The notes below the pieces were generated by a model. That model did no database searches, was not told the origin of the DNA, and was given only the letters and a program-made list of their open reading frames with translations. Positions 1 to 8,553 of a stretch of 64,000 nucleotides of DNA are shown piece after piece (within the stretch, counting starts at the first letter, position 1; each line of letters opens with the position of its first letter). Both the position numbers and the translations under genes were made by a program. The DNA is from DATJPR01 sp963843525 (GTDB lineage Bacteria > Bacteroidota > Ignavibacteria > UBA10030 > UBA6906), in NCBI GenBank assembly GCA_963843525.1, contig CAWJKM010000005.1, positions 248,001-312,000 of the forward strand. Reading direction: 5' to 3'.

Positions 1-356
1 GCGTACAGGACGGCGGTATTCCAGTTGATGTTGATGTTTTCAGCCTTCAGTCCGAGCTCCTTGTACCGGATATTCCCTTTCCCGAAGAGATACATCGTCC
101 GGTTATCCAGTGCGTACACAACGGAGTCGGTTGCGGAGTAGTTCACGACGGAATCGATACCGGAAGGAGAGGCGGCGGGTTTAAGGGTGTCGGGAACGGC
201 AAGAGAATCGCGTCCGGCGAGGGAAACACTGTCGGTCCGGACCGCGCGTGCATCCCGCCGGATGACGGTGGAATCGGTCGGCTCCTGCGCTGTCAACCGG
301 CCGACGCAGAAGGGCAACCCGAGAAAGAGGAGACAATATCGCGCGGCCTGTTTCAC
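1..356 (-). CDS. lptD: LptD/OstA-like LPS-assembly protein, N-terminal part (cut by window edge)
   Basis: The minus strand is open from a GTG at 354-356 to the window edge, about 118 residues. It begins with a signal-peptide-like stretch (VKQAARYCLLFLGLPFC), then a Ser/Thr/Asp-rich linker, then a segment around 'YALDNRTMYLFGKGNIRYKE' and 'LKAENININW'. That is the pattern of the OstA/LptA-type beta-jellyroll at the start of Bacteroidota LptD proteins, which insert lipopolysaccharide into the outer membrane. The GTG overlaps the rarA stop as GTGA, so translational coupling is likely. The beta-barrel lies outside the window, so LptD is inferred from the N-terminal domain only; a stand-alone OstA-like protein is the alternative. 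Confidence 0.7.
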   Translation of the reverse strand, partial: MKQAARYCLLFLGLPFCVGRLTAQEPTDSTVIRRDARAVRTDSVSLAGRDSLAVPDTLKPAASPSGIDSVVNYSATDSVVYALDNRTMYLFGKGNIRYKELGLKAENININWNTAVLY

Positions 357-1690
357 CGTTGCCGGGTTTTCCACCATGCGTTCAACCGTTCGCGAAGAGT
401 TGCTTCGCGGCCGTTGTTGGAGGGTTTGTAGTAGATCTTCTCCGTCATCTCGTCGGGAAGATATTGCTGCTCGACAAAATTGCCGGGGAAATCGTGCGAA
501 TACTTGTAGGTGGAACCATAGCCGATCTGCTTCATGAAGCCCGTCGGCGCATTGCGCAAATGGAGCGGAACGGCCGTCTGTGGACCGTTCCGTACATCCT
601 CCAGCGCCTGGTCGATCGCCCGATAGGAGGCATTGCTCTTGGGGCACGACGCGAGATACGTGGCGGCCTGGGCGAGAACGATCCGCCCCTCCGGCATGCC
701 GATGCGCTCCACCGCCTCGAAACAGGACACCGCCAGGGTGATGGCATACGGATCGGCATTGCCAATGTCCTCTGACGCCAGCACCACCATCCGCCGGGCA
801 ATGAAGAGCGGATCTTCGCCTCCCTCGATCATCCGCGCAAGCCAGTACACGGCGGCATCGGGATCACCTCCCCGCATGCTCTTGATGAAGGCGGAAATGA
901 TGTTGTAGTGTTCCTCCCCGCCGTTATCGTACGCGAGTGCCTTGCGTTGAAACGCTTCCTCAATTTCCTTCCTCGACACCACGCGGACCGCATCCGCGTT
1001 CACCGGGGCAAGTCGTATCGCGGTCTCAATCCCGTTGAGCATGGTCCTCGCATCACCGCCGGAGAGCTGGAGAAGCACTTCCCGGTCGACGATTTCAATT
1101 TTCTGAATGCGGAGGATCGGGTCGTGCTGAAGCGTTCTCTCAAGGATCCTCCCGAGGTCGGTCGGTGAAAGAGGCTGCAGGATATACACGCGCGCCCGGG
1201 AGAGAAGAGGAGAGATGATTTCAAACGACGGGTTCTCGGTGGTCGCCCCGATAAGGGTGATCAACCCTTCTTCGACGCTGTGGAGCAATGCATCCTGCTG
1301 ACCCTTGTTAAACCGGTGGATTTCATCGATGAAGAGAATGGAGCGGCGACCCCGCTGTCGCCTGCTGATCCCGGCCCGGTCGAGCACGGCACGCACATCT
1401 TTCACTCCTGCGGAGACGGCATTCAGTTGAAAGAACTCCGACTGAGTATGGGCTGCAACGACGCGCGCCAGGGTCGTTTTCCCCGTTCCAGGCGGCCCCC
1501 AGAGAATCAGGGATGGAACCTGATCCGCTTCAATCAGGACGCGCAGCGGTTTGCCGGGACCGAGCAGATGATCCTGACCCACAATGTCGTCGAGAACCGC
1601 GGGCCGCGCGCGTTCGGCGAGCGGGGACCCGGGGAGCGACGATGATTCCGTATTCGATTCGAAGAAATCCATTCTCGTGTTCGCCGCCAT
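353..1690 (-). CDS. rarA: Replication-associated recombination protein A (RarA/MgsA), AAA+ ATPase
   Basis: A 445-residue clamp-loader-like AAA+ ATPase that acts at stalled replication forks. The Walker A motif GPPGTGKT is at residues 65-72 and the Walker B/DEIH motif (FIDEIHRF) at about 120-127. The sensor region 'LIGATTENPSFE' follows, and the C-terminal half carries the RarA-specific tetramerisation domain ('RMVVLASEDIGNADP', 'AATYLASCPKSN'). Length matches the family. The start at ATG 1690 gives MAANTRMDFF; an internal ATG six codons on is also possible. It sits 3 bases after the DivIC-like gene and overlaps the LptD-like start by 4 bases, so it is part of a minus-strand operon. Confidence 0.95.
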   Translation of the reverse strand: MAANTRMDFFESNTESSSLPGSPLAERARPAVLDDIVGQDHLLGPGKPLRVLIEADQVPSLILWGPPGTGKTTLARVVAAHTQSEFFQLNAVSAGVKDVRAVLDRAGISRRQRGRRSILFIDEIHRFNKGQQDALLHSVEEGLITLIGATTENPSFEIISPLLSRARVYILQPLSPTDLGRILERTLQHDPILRIQKIEIVDREVLLQLSGGDARTMLNGIETAIRLAPVNADAVRVVSRKEIEEAFQRKALAYDNGGEEHYNIISAFIKSMRGGDPDAAVYWLARMIEGGEDPLFIARRMVVLASEDIGNADPYAITLAVSCFEAVERIGMPEGRIVLAQAATYLASCPKSNASYRAIDQALEDVRNGPQTAVPLHLRNAPTGFMKQIGYGSTYKYSHDFPGNFVEQQYLPDEMTEKIYYKPSNNGREATLRERLNAWWKTRQR

Positions 1691-1693
1691 CCC

Positions 1694-2041
1694 TCAATGG
1701 TCGCTGCCCGTGGCCTTGTAGACATGCTCGCCCTCCCGGGCCATGCCGTAGCGCTCACGCGCCACCTTTTCAATCGCCTTCTTGCTGCTGTCGAGCTCCC
1801 TGGACTGGAGTTGAAGTGCCTTCGTCTCGTCGTTCGCTTCCTTGATCTTCCGTTCAAGCTCTTCCTTCTCATGCTGGAGCCTGACCCGCTGGATAATCCC
1901 GTGATTGCCGATGATGCCGTATCCGATGACTGCCGCGCCCACGACAAGAAGAGCCATCGCCTTCTTGTTCTTCAGGAGTTTTTTTATCACGCGAAGGATA
2001 TTGACCTTCTGTGCTACTCTGCGGTAGAAAGACGAGTCCAC
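1694..2041 (-). CDS. Septum formation initiator family protein (DivIC/FtsB-like)
   Basis: A 115-residue bitopic protein. A short basic cytoplasmic N-terminus is followed by one membrane helix at about 28-45, a charged coiled coil at about 50-85 and the motif 'IEKVARERYGMAREGE' at 90-105, which is the conserved tail of the DivIC/FtsB family. These proteins join FtsL and FtsQ in the divisome and link cell-wall synthesis to division. The gene starts 2 bases after the ddl stop, so a peptidoglycan precursor enzyme and a division protein are probably co-transcribed. DivIC versus FtsB cannot be settled from sequence this short. Confidence 0.85.
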   Translation of the reverse strand: MDSSFYRRVAQKVNILRVIKKLLKNKKAMALLVVGAAVIGYGIIGNHGIIQRVRLQHEKEELERKIKEANDETKALQLQSRELDSSKKAIEKVARERYGMAREGEHVYKATGSDH

Positions 2042-2043
2042 GG

Positions 2044-3171
2044 TTAGCCCTCTTTGTACCAGGCTGCCTTCGGATCGAAGACGGTGCGCAACGTGCTTTT
2101 CCCGGCGTGACGCTCCAGCGCAAGCCCGATCAGACGGTCGAGCAATTCCCGGAACGACACACCGCTCGCCTCCCAGAGCTTCGGATACATGCTGATTGCA
2201 GTGAATCCGGGAAGCGTGTTTACTTCATTCAGGTAGACTTTGTGGGATTTTCTGGCCACGAAGAAATCCACCCGGGCCATACCCGCGAGGTCGAGGACCT
2301 TGAACGCGCGGATGGCAAGGGATTGGATCAACCGGGAAGTCGTCTTCGGAAGCTTTGCCGGGATCTCCGCTCTCGATTTTCCATCGACGTACTTTGCGTC
2401 ATAGTCATAGAACTCATTTGAAGGGATAACCTCTCCGGGCAGTGACGCCTCTGGAGAAGAATTTCCCAGAACGCTGCATTCGATTTCGCGAACATTGTTT
2501 GCCCCCTGCTCGATAATAACCTTCCGGTCATACTCGGCAGCCAGGGCAAGCCCCTGGAGGATCTCCCGTTTGTTGTGTGCTTTCGTAATTCCAACACTCG
2601 ATCCCGTGTTCGCCGGTTTCACAAATACCGGAAATCGAAGATCCCGTGCCACTTTCGAGGCGACCCTCCCCGGTTCCCGCCTGCACTGGTCTGAGAGAAA
2701 CCACACATATTTTACAACCGGCAGACCGGCATCGGCAAACAACTGTTTCTGTATAATCTTGTCCATTCCCACCGCAGAGCCCAGCACGCCCGCCCCAACA
2801 TACGGGATGTCGGCGAGCTCCAACAATCCCTGCAGTGTCCCATCCTCTCCGAAGGTCCCATGCACGATGGGGAACACCACATCCAGGCGTTGGATCGCGC
2901 TATTTTGTTCCCCGGGGGAAATCAATCCCTGGCGCCCCGGTTCCGGAAGAAGGTACTGTTCGGCGGCTCCGTTCAGACCCAGGCGCTCCTTCAACAAGTG
3001 TATCGCCTGCGGTGAACTGAGCCACCGGCCTTCCCGCGTAATTCCGATGGGGACAACTTCGTACTTTGCGGGATCAAGGGCCTGCATGATCGATGTCGCC
3101 GACACGAGCGATACCTCGTGTTCTCCCGAGCGACCGCCGAAGATCACGCCGATGCGGAGTTTTTCGGACAT
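2044..3171 (-). CDS. ddl: D-alanine--D-alanine ligase
   Basis: A 375-residue ATP-grasp ligase that joins two D-alanines for the peptidoglycan pentapeptide, in the cytoplasm. Visible motifs are 'FGGRSGEHEVSL' (11-22), 'PIVHGTFGEDGTLQG' (101-115), 'GSAVGMDK' (131-138), the nucleotide-binding 'FVKPANTGSSVGI' in the middle, and the metal/product loop 'YLNEVNTLPGFT' near the C-terminus. Length and motif order are normal for Ddl. It lies 3 bases downstream of asd and 2 bases upstream of the DivIC-like gene. Asd and LysA upstream feed meso-diaminopimelate/lysine metabolism, so cell-wall precursor enzymes are clustered here. Confidence 0.95.
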   Translation of the reverse strand: MSEKLRIGVIFGGRSGEHEVSLVSATSIMQALDPAKYEVVPIGITREGRWLSSPQAIHLLKERLGLNGAAEQYLLPEPGRQGLISPGEQNSAIQRLDVVFPIVHGTFGEDGTLQGLLELADIPYVGAGVLGSAVGMDKIIQKQLFADAGLPVVKYVWFLSDQCRREPGRVASKVARDLRFPVFVKPANTGSSVGITKAHNKREILQGLALAAEYDRKVIIEQGANNVREIECSVLGNSSPEASLPGEVIPSNEFYDYDAKYVDGKSRAEIPAKLPKTTSRLIQSLAIRAFKVLDLAGMARVDFFVARKSHKVYLNEVNTLPGFTAISMYPKLWEASGVSFRELLDRLIGLALERHAGKSTLRTVFDPKAAWYKEG

Positions 3172-3174
3172 GGA

Positions 3175-4170
3175 CTATTTCCCCTTGATCCATTCTTCCG
3201 CTATTTGCACGGCATTCGTCGCCGCCCCTTTGCGGAGATTGTCGGCGACAACCCAGAGGACAAGGCCGCTGGGAACGGTGTCGTCTTTCCGGATCCTTCC
3301 GACAAACACGGGATCCTTTTCCCAGGCGTGGACGGGCATCGGGTAGTGTGCGCGTCCGGGTTCATCCTGCAGAACGATGCCGGGAGCGGTGCACAGTGCT
3401 TCGCGCGCCTCCGCCACCGAACAGGCACGTTCAAACTCCACATTCACGGACTCGCTGTGTCCTCCCCAGACGGGGACACGCACGCACGTTGCACTCACCT
3501 TGATGTTTTCATCTCCCATAATTTTCTTTGTCTCGTTCACCATCTTGTATTCTTCCTTCGTGTAGCCGTCATCGTAGAAGACGTCGACCTGCGGCAGGAT
3601 ATTGAACGCGATCTGGTGGGGAAATTTTTTCTCTCCGTCGATGTTCCCTCCAACCTCCTGTTCCAGCTGTGTCAGCCCCTTCTTTCCGGCGCCGGTGACG
3701 GACTGATAGGTCGAAACGATGATCCTTTTGATCTTCCAGAGGTCATGCAGCGGCTTCAGGGCAACGACCATTTGAATGGTCGAACAGTTCGGATTCGCAA
3801 TGATCCCGTGATGACCGAAGATTGCAGGCCGGTTCACCTCCGGGACCACCAGCGGCACATCCGGATCCATGCGAAATGCGCTGCTGTTGTCGATGACCAG
3901 GGTTCCGGCGCGGACGGCATGGGGCGCAAACTCCTTGCTCACGGAAGCGCCCGCGGAGAAGAGCGCGATCGCCACTCCGTCGAAGGAAGACGGGGTGAGC
4001 TCTTCAACCCGGCAGGGCTTGCCGCTGAATTCCAACTCCTTCCCCGCCGAGTGCGACGACGCGAGGAGCCGGAGATGGCCCACCGGAAAGCGGCGTTCTT
4101 CGAGAACCTGGATCATTTTCCGGCCCACCAAGCCGGTTGCGCCGACAACAGCGACTGAATACGCGCTCAT
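3175..4170 (-). CDS. asd: Aspartate-semialdehyde dehydrogenase
   Basis: Reduces aspartyl-phosphate to aspartate semialdehyde, the branch point to lysine/diaminopimelate, threonine and methionine. The Rossmann motif 'VVGATGLVG' opens the protein, the catalytic cysteine is in 'NPNCST' (about C129) and the catalytic histidine is in 'WGGHSESV' (about H238). An upstream GTG at 4194 stays in frame, but I choose ATG 4170: it has a GGGAG Shine-Dalgarno 5 bases upstream and gives the normal 331-residue length. The next gene upstream is lysA, so two lysine-pathway enzymes are adjacent. Confidence 0.95.
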   Translation of the reverse strand: MSAYSVAVVGATGLVGRKMIQVLEERRFPVGHLRLLASSHSAGKELEFSGKPCRVEELTPSSFDGVAIALFSAGASVSKEFAPHAVRAGTLVIDNSSAFRMDPDVPLVVPEVNRPAIFGHHGIIANPNCSTIQMVVALKPLHDLWKIKRIIVSTYQSVTGAGKKGLTQLEQEVGGNIDGEKKFPHQIAFNILPQVDVFYDDGYTKEEYKMVNETKKIMGDENIKVSATCVRVPVWGGHSESVNVEFERACSVAEAREALCTAPGIVLQDEPGRAHYPMPVHAWEKDPVFVGRIRKDDTVPSGLVLWVVADNLRKGAATNAVQIAEEWIKGK

Positions 4171-4221
4171 CGATCTCCCGTAGTATAGTGACACAGCACA
4201 AGCAGACGCGCCGCGTCTGCA

Positions 4222-5484
4222 CTACAGATCGTTCACCGTCTCCCTTTCGCGGATGATCGTTGCCGAATCTCCGTCAATCAGGACTTCCGCCGGTCTGAGG
4301 CGCGCGTTGTAATTTGAGGACAGGACGTACCCGTACGCGCCCGCACACATTACCGCCAGTAATTCGCCCCGGTTGACCCGGGAAACGGGCCGGTCAAGGG
4401 CGAGGAAATCACCCGACTCACAGAGCGGCCCGACGACATCCACGGTTTCGTGCGGACGGCTGTCGAGCTGCACCGGAACGATCTGGTGATGCGCATGATA
4501 GAGCGCCGGGCGGATGAGATCGTTCATTCCCCCATCCACGACAACAAATATTTTTTCCTCTGTCTGCTTGCGAAACACCACCCGCACAAGCAGCAGGCCC
4601 GCATGCGCCACGATCGACCTCCCGGGTTGGATCGATATCTTGCACCCCGTCGATTCGAGGACCGGGAGAACCGCACGAACGAGGGATGCGGCGGAGAGGT
4701 TCGCCTCCTCCGGTTCTTCCGCAGGCAGCTCCGGATGCTGGATGTAACCCCGGTATTGAACTCCGAAGCCGCCCCCGAAATCAAGGTCGTCGATCTGTAT
4801 CCCTGAATTCCGGAGGTCCTTCACGATCGCCCGCAGCGCTTCGGCGGCGCGGAGAAACGTCTCTTCCCGGACGATTTGCGATCCGATATGGCTATGGATC
4901 CCTCCCACATCGATATGGGGCAATGCGGTCGCCCACCGGAGGAATTCCGCCGCCTGTTGCCATGGGACTCCGAATTTGTTTTGCCTCTTGCTTGTCGAGA
5001 TATACGCATGTCCACCCGCATCGATGTCAAGATTCACGCGAAGAAGAATCCGTGCGCGTTTGCCCTCCCGGACGGCGATGCTGCTCATGATTTCGAGCTC
5101 TTCCGACGACTCGACGTTGAACGCATGGATATCATGATGAAGGCCGAGGGCAATCTCATCGTCCCGCTTGCCCACACCGCTGAAGGTGATACGGTCCGGG
5201 GCGAATCCCGCAGCAAGTGAGAGGTGCAATTCCCCGGCGGAACCGACATCCGCGCCCAGGCCCTCCCCTGCAATCAACTGCAGCAGGGTGCGGTTGGCGT
5301 TGGCCTTCACGGCATAGTAGGTCGTGTGGCGTTTCCCGCCGAATGCCCGCTCGATATTCCGGCAGTGATCCAGCAGGGAGTTCTTACTATAGACAAACAG
5401 CGGTGTGCCGAACTCTTCGGCCAGCACACGGAGGTCGACCTCTTCCCCCTTGAGAATGCCCTGCTCGTATCGATACTCGTGCAC
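4222..5484 (-). CDS. lysA: Diaminopimelate decarboxylase
   Basis: A 420-residue fold-III PLP enzyme that decarboxylates meso-diaminopimelate to L-lysine. The PLP lysine is in 'YYAVKAN' (K60), the glycine-rich phosphate site in 'GADVGSAGEL' (about 78-87), the specificity region in 'GGIHSHIGSQI', and the second active-site half in 'VMCAGAYGYVLSSNYN' near the C-terminus. Length and motif order are typical. It is separated from asd by about 50 bases and lies 18 bases downstream of the M50 protease gene, in the same transcription direction. Confidence 0.95.
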   Translation of the reverse strand: MHEYRYEQGILKGEEVDLRVLAEEFGTPLFVYSKNSLLDHCRNIERAFGGKRHTTYYAVKANANRTLLQLIAGEGLGADVGSAGELHLSLAAGFAPDRITFSGVGKRDDEIALGLHHDIHAFNVESSEELEIMSSIAVREGKRARILLRVNLDIDAGGHAYISTSKRQNKFGVPWQQAAEFLRWATALPHIDVGGIHSHIGSQIVREETFLRAAEALRAIVKDLRNSGIQIDDLDFGGGFGVQYRGYIQHPELPAEEPEEANLSAASLVRAVLPVLESTGCKISIQPGRSIVAHAGLLLVRVVFRKQTEEKIFVVVDGGMNDLIRPALYHAHHQIVPVQLDSRPHETVDVVGPLCESGDFLALDRPVSRVNRGELLAVMCAGAYGYVLSSNYNARLRPAEVLIDGDSATIIRERETVNDL

Positions 5485-5502
5485 GAAGGTACTCCGGAAC
5501 CA

Positions 5503-6171
5503 TTAAAGGGAAACACCCATGAGCGTCTCCAGAGGAGACGCGAGAACCCTCACGGCCACATGGAACGCATGTGCAACCGCAGGCACCTGCAGGAGAAAGA
5601 GAATCGCGACGATCCCGAGAAATCCGATCCGCCGGTACGCCATCGCCGCCCCCGGGGGGAGAAACGACGCGAGGATGTGCGAGCCATCAAGCGGCGGAAT
5701 GGGAATCAGGTTGAACACCGCAAGAATAATATTGAGATACACACCGCCGTAAAACATCTTCAGGAGGAAGACCAGGGATTCCGCCAGCAGCGGGGTATCC
5801 GTCCCGCCCACCTGTCTTACTATAGAGGCCACGACGAGAAACGCTCCCGTACAACCCAGAGAGAGGAGGAGGTTCGACGCAGGGCCTGCGAAGGAGACGA
5901 TCATATCATCGCGCCGGGGACGCGAGAAGTTGCCGGGGTTGATCGGCACCGGTTTTGCCCACGCGATAAACACCGTCCCTGCCGTCGCAAGCGACATGAT
6001 CGGGAGAATGATCGATCCGAACAAATCGATGTGCGGAATCGGGTTCAGGGTGAGCCTGCCCATCTCCTTTGCCGTGGGATCTCCGAGGCGCAACGCCGCC
6101 CAGCCGTGCGCAATTTCATGAATGATCACGGAAAACAGGAGGATCGGGATGATGGCGATATTATCGATCAC
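5503..6171 (-). CDS. Site-2 protease family membrane metalloprotease (M50)
   Basis: A 222-residue, strongly hydrophobic protein with about six membrane segments. The zinc motif HEIAH is at residues 18-22 inside the first helix and the second metal motif, NLIPIPPLDG, is at 154-163. This is the compact M50 type without PDZ or CBS domains, often found in housekeeping operons and of unknown substrate. The family cleaves transmembrane segments within the membrane. The start overlaps the stop of the upstream PLP-enzyme gene by 4 bases. Assignment to the family is firm; the biological substrate cannot be inferred. Confidence 0.9.
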   Translation of the reverse strand: MIDNIAIIPILLFSVIIHEIAHGWAALRLGDPTAKEMGRLTLNPIPHIDLFGSIILPIMSLATAGTVFIAWAKPVPINPGNFSRPRRDDMIVSFAGPASNLLLSLGCTGAFLVVASIVRQVGGTDTPLLAESLVFLLKMFYGGVYLNIILAVFNLIPIPPLDGSHILASFLPPGAAMAYRRIGFLGIVAILFLLQVPAVAHAFHVAVRVLASPLETLMGVSL

Positions 6172-7631
6172 GCGGACGCCTTTTCAACGCTGAAGAAATC
6201 ATTGATGTACGGGAAAAATGCCGCATAATCCGGCTCAAAATTCTTCGCCTGGAACCCGCCCGTACGTCGGTTTTGCGTATAGACCCCTTTGTACTCTTTT
6301 CTGATGATCCGTTGCACCGCGTCTACCAGCGTGTCGACATCCGCCTCATTGGAGTAACACCCGAGGCTCGCGCGGACCATCCCGGGCATCGAAGACTTGT
6401 CGCCGCCCAGGACGGAAATTTCATGGGCCCGATCCTGCTCGCGCGATAACCCGAGGAGTTCCTTCACGTAGGGATGAGCGCAGAAACAACCGTCGCGGAC
6501 GCCGATGCCGTTTTCGGTACCCAGGATCGCGGAGACCAGGGAATGATGCACGCCGTCGACGTTGAATGGGATAACACCCACTTTCTCGGAAAGATCCTCA
6601 GCGGGACCGTAATACGTCAGCCCCTTCACAGTCTTCAGCTTTCGATAGGCATAGGCGAGCAAACCGGATTCATGCGCGGCGATCGTTTCCATCCCCACCG
6701 ATTGCAGAATCGCAATCGCTTCGGCAAGGGCGAGTCCGCCGACGACGTTCGGACTTCCGGCTTCCTCCTTTTGCGGCGGTTGATTCCAGAATGCGTTTTC
6801 CAGCGTGACGACGTCGACGACTCCTCCTCCGACCATGTCGGGGTCTCCCTGTTCGAAAAACTCCCGGGGACCGAGCAGCACGCCGGTACCGAACGGAGCA
6901 TACATCTTGTGGGCCGAGAACGCCAGAAAGTCGATATGTGCGGGATCGTCAGGATCCTTCATGGCGATAGGCCGGTGTGGGACAAGTTGGGCGGCGTCGA
7001 CAAACAGCTGCGCGCCTGCCGCATGCGTCCACCGTGCAATGTCGTGAAGAGGTGAGCAGAGGCCCGTGATATTGGATGCCCCGGTGACCGCGACAAGTTT
7101 GATCCGGTCGGCGTTCTGCTCGAGTGCCTTCCGGAAACTCATCAGATCAAGCCGTCCGTCGGGGAGCATCCCCACGTGAATGACCTTTGCATGTTTCCTC
7201 CACGGGAGGTCGTTGGAGTGATGCTCCAGCAATGTCGAGAGGACCATGTCTCCGTCGGATAAAGGAAACCGGTTCGCCAGTTTGTTGACACATTCTGTCG
7301 TGTTCTTCACAAAGATCGCCGTGTGGTATCCCGGGGTCGCACCCACGAAGCGCAGAACCGCATCGTGTGCAGCATCGAAGACTTCCGTCGCAAGCAGCGA
7401 TTTGAACCCTGTCCCCCGGTGCACGCCGGAGTACCATGGCATGAACGCATCGACGCTTTTGACGACGCGTGCAAATGCAGGGGTGCTTGCCGCATTGTCG
7501 AGAAAAATGTAGGGCCGGAGAGAGCCGTCCAACACGGGAACGGGAATATCGATGCCGAGGATCTCTCCGCGGAGGTCACTTGCCATGTGTGGCAATGCTG
7601 CTTGTGGATGCATATCGGTTTCTCTTCTCAT
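6168..7631 (-). CDS. Aminotransferase class V, cysteine desulfurase-like
   Basis: A 487-residue fold-I PLP enzyme. Visible are 'FLDNAASTPAF' at 43-53, 'LLEHHSNDLPWR' with the PLP-stacking histidine (about 134-145), the PLP-binding aspartate in 'LFVDAAQLVPH' (D212) and the Schiff-base lysine in 'FSAHKMYAPFGTG' (K242). These match the SufS/CsdA-type cysteine desulfurases, but the protein is 70-80 residues longer than SufS and no other Suf or Isc gene is nearby. A cysteine around the usual catalytic position ('RDGCFCAHPYVKELLG') is present. Donor substrate is therefore uncertain; a selenocysteine lyase or an isopenicillin epimerase-like role is possible. Confidence 0.8.
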   Translation of the reverse strand: MRRETDMHPQAALPHMASDLRGEILGIDIPVPVLDGSLRPYIFLDNAASTPAFARVVKSVDAFMPWYSGVHRGTGFKSLLATEVFDAAHDAVLRFVGATPGYHTAIFVKNTTECVNKLANRFPLSDGDMVLSTLLEHHSNDLPWRKHAKVIHVGMLPDGRLDLMSFRKALEQNADRIKLVAVTGASNITGLCSPLHDIARWTHAAGAQLFVDAAQLVPHRPIAMKDPDDPAHIDFLAFSAHKMYAPFGTGVLLGPREFFEQGDPDMVGGGVVDVVTLENAFWNQPPQKEEAGSPNVVGGLALAEAIAILQSVGMETIAAHESGLLAYAYRKLKTVKGLTYYGPAEDLSEKVGVIPFNVDGVHHSLVSAILGTENGIGVRDGCFCAHPYVKELLGLSREQDRAHEISVLGGDKSSMPGMVRASLGCYSNEADVDTLVDAVQRIIRKEYKGVYTQNRRTGGFQAKNFEPDYAAFFPYINDFFSVEKASA

Positions 7632-7650
7632 ATCTCACTCGAACTGTGGT

Positions 7651-8553
7651 TCAGCCACGGGGATGAAACGTGCGATGGACTTCTTTCAGATACTCCCGGT
7701 CGATATGGGTGTAAATCTGCGTCGTGGAGATGTCCGCATGACCGAGCATCTCCTGGACTGCCCGGAGATCGGCGCCCCCTTCCAGAAGGTGCGTCGCGAA
7801 GGAATGCCGGAAGGTGTGCGGGTGAACTTCCCGTTTCACACCGGCGCGCTGCGCATAGGCCTGGACGATCTTCCAGACGGCCATGCGCGTCAATGCTGTC
7901 CCCCGGGCGTTGAGGAACACGACGTCATCGGAGGATTTTCTCCCCAGCAACAACGGCCGGCATTCTTTGCTGTACTGATCGATCCACCGGAGAGCCGGCC
8001 GGCCGATCGGGACCACCCGTTCCTTCGACCCCTTCCCGAAGACCCTGACGACGCCCGACCGCCCGTCGATGTCGGTTTGTTTCAGACTCGTAAGTTCCGA
8101 CACCCGCATGCCGGTGGCGTAGAGAGTTTCCAGAATGGCCCGGTCGCGCAACCAGAGGTGTCTCTTGTCGCCCTCGCGCGCCTGAGGCTGATCGAGAATG
8201 CTCGCGATCTCCGTTGCGGAGAGAACTTCGGGCAGCGTCCTCGCCAGTTTTGGAGAATCGAGCATCTCGGTCGGATCATTCCGCGTGATGTCATCGCCGA
8301 CAAGAAACCGGTGAAAACCCCGGACAGCGGAAATCGTCCTGGTGACCGAGCGCGGTGCCAACCCGCGATTCCTCAACGAGCGCAGAAACGCCGTCGCATG
8401 ATCCTCCGTGATCTCTTCAGGCGTGTGAACGCCGTTTCCCTGGAGATAGGTGAGATACCGGTCGACGTCCAAGCGATACGATGCAATCGTATTCAGCGAG
8501 GCGTTCCGCTCCAGCGAGAGATACTGCAGGAATCGGTCGAGATAGCGTTTCAT
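7651..8553 (-). CDS. xerD: Site-specific tyrosine recombinase XerD
   Basis: A 300-residue tyrosine recombinase. The N-terminal SAM-like core-binding domain occupies about 1-90. The catalytic set is complete: R150 in 'TGMRVSEL', K174 in 'FGKGSKER', H246 and R249 in 'HPHTFRHSFATHLL', H272 in 'LGHADISTTQIYTHI' and the nucleophile Y281. Length, motif spacing and absence of neighbouring phage or integron genes indicate the housekeeping chromosome-dimer resolvase rather than an integrase. The start overlaps the stop of the 7TM-HD gene by 4 bases (ATGA). XerD is favoured over XerC from overall appearance, not from a tree. Confidence 0.88.
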   Translation of the reverse strand: MKRYLDRFLQYLSLERNASLNTIASYRLDVDRYLTYLQGNGVHTPEEITEDHATAFLRSLRNRGLAPRSVTRTISAVRGFHRFLVGDDITRNDPTEMLDSPKLARTLPEVLSATEIASILDQPQAREGDKRHLWLRDRAILETLYATGMRVSELTSLKQTDIDGRSGVVRVFGKGSKERVVPIGRPALRWIDQYSKECRPLLLGRKSSDDVVFLNARGTALTRMAVWKIVQAYAQRAGVKREVHPHTFRHSFATHLLEGGADLRAVQEMLGHADISTTQIYTHIDREYLKEVHRTFHPRG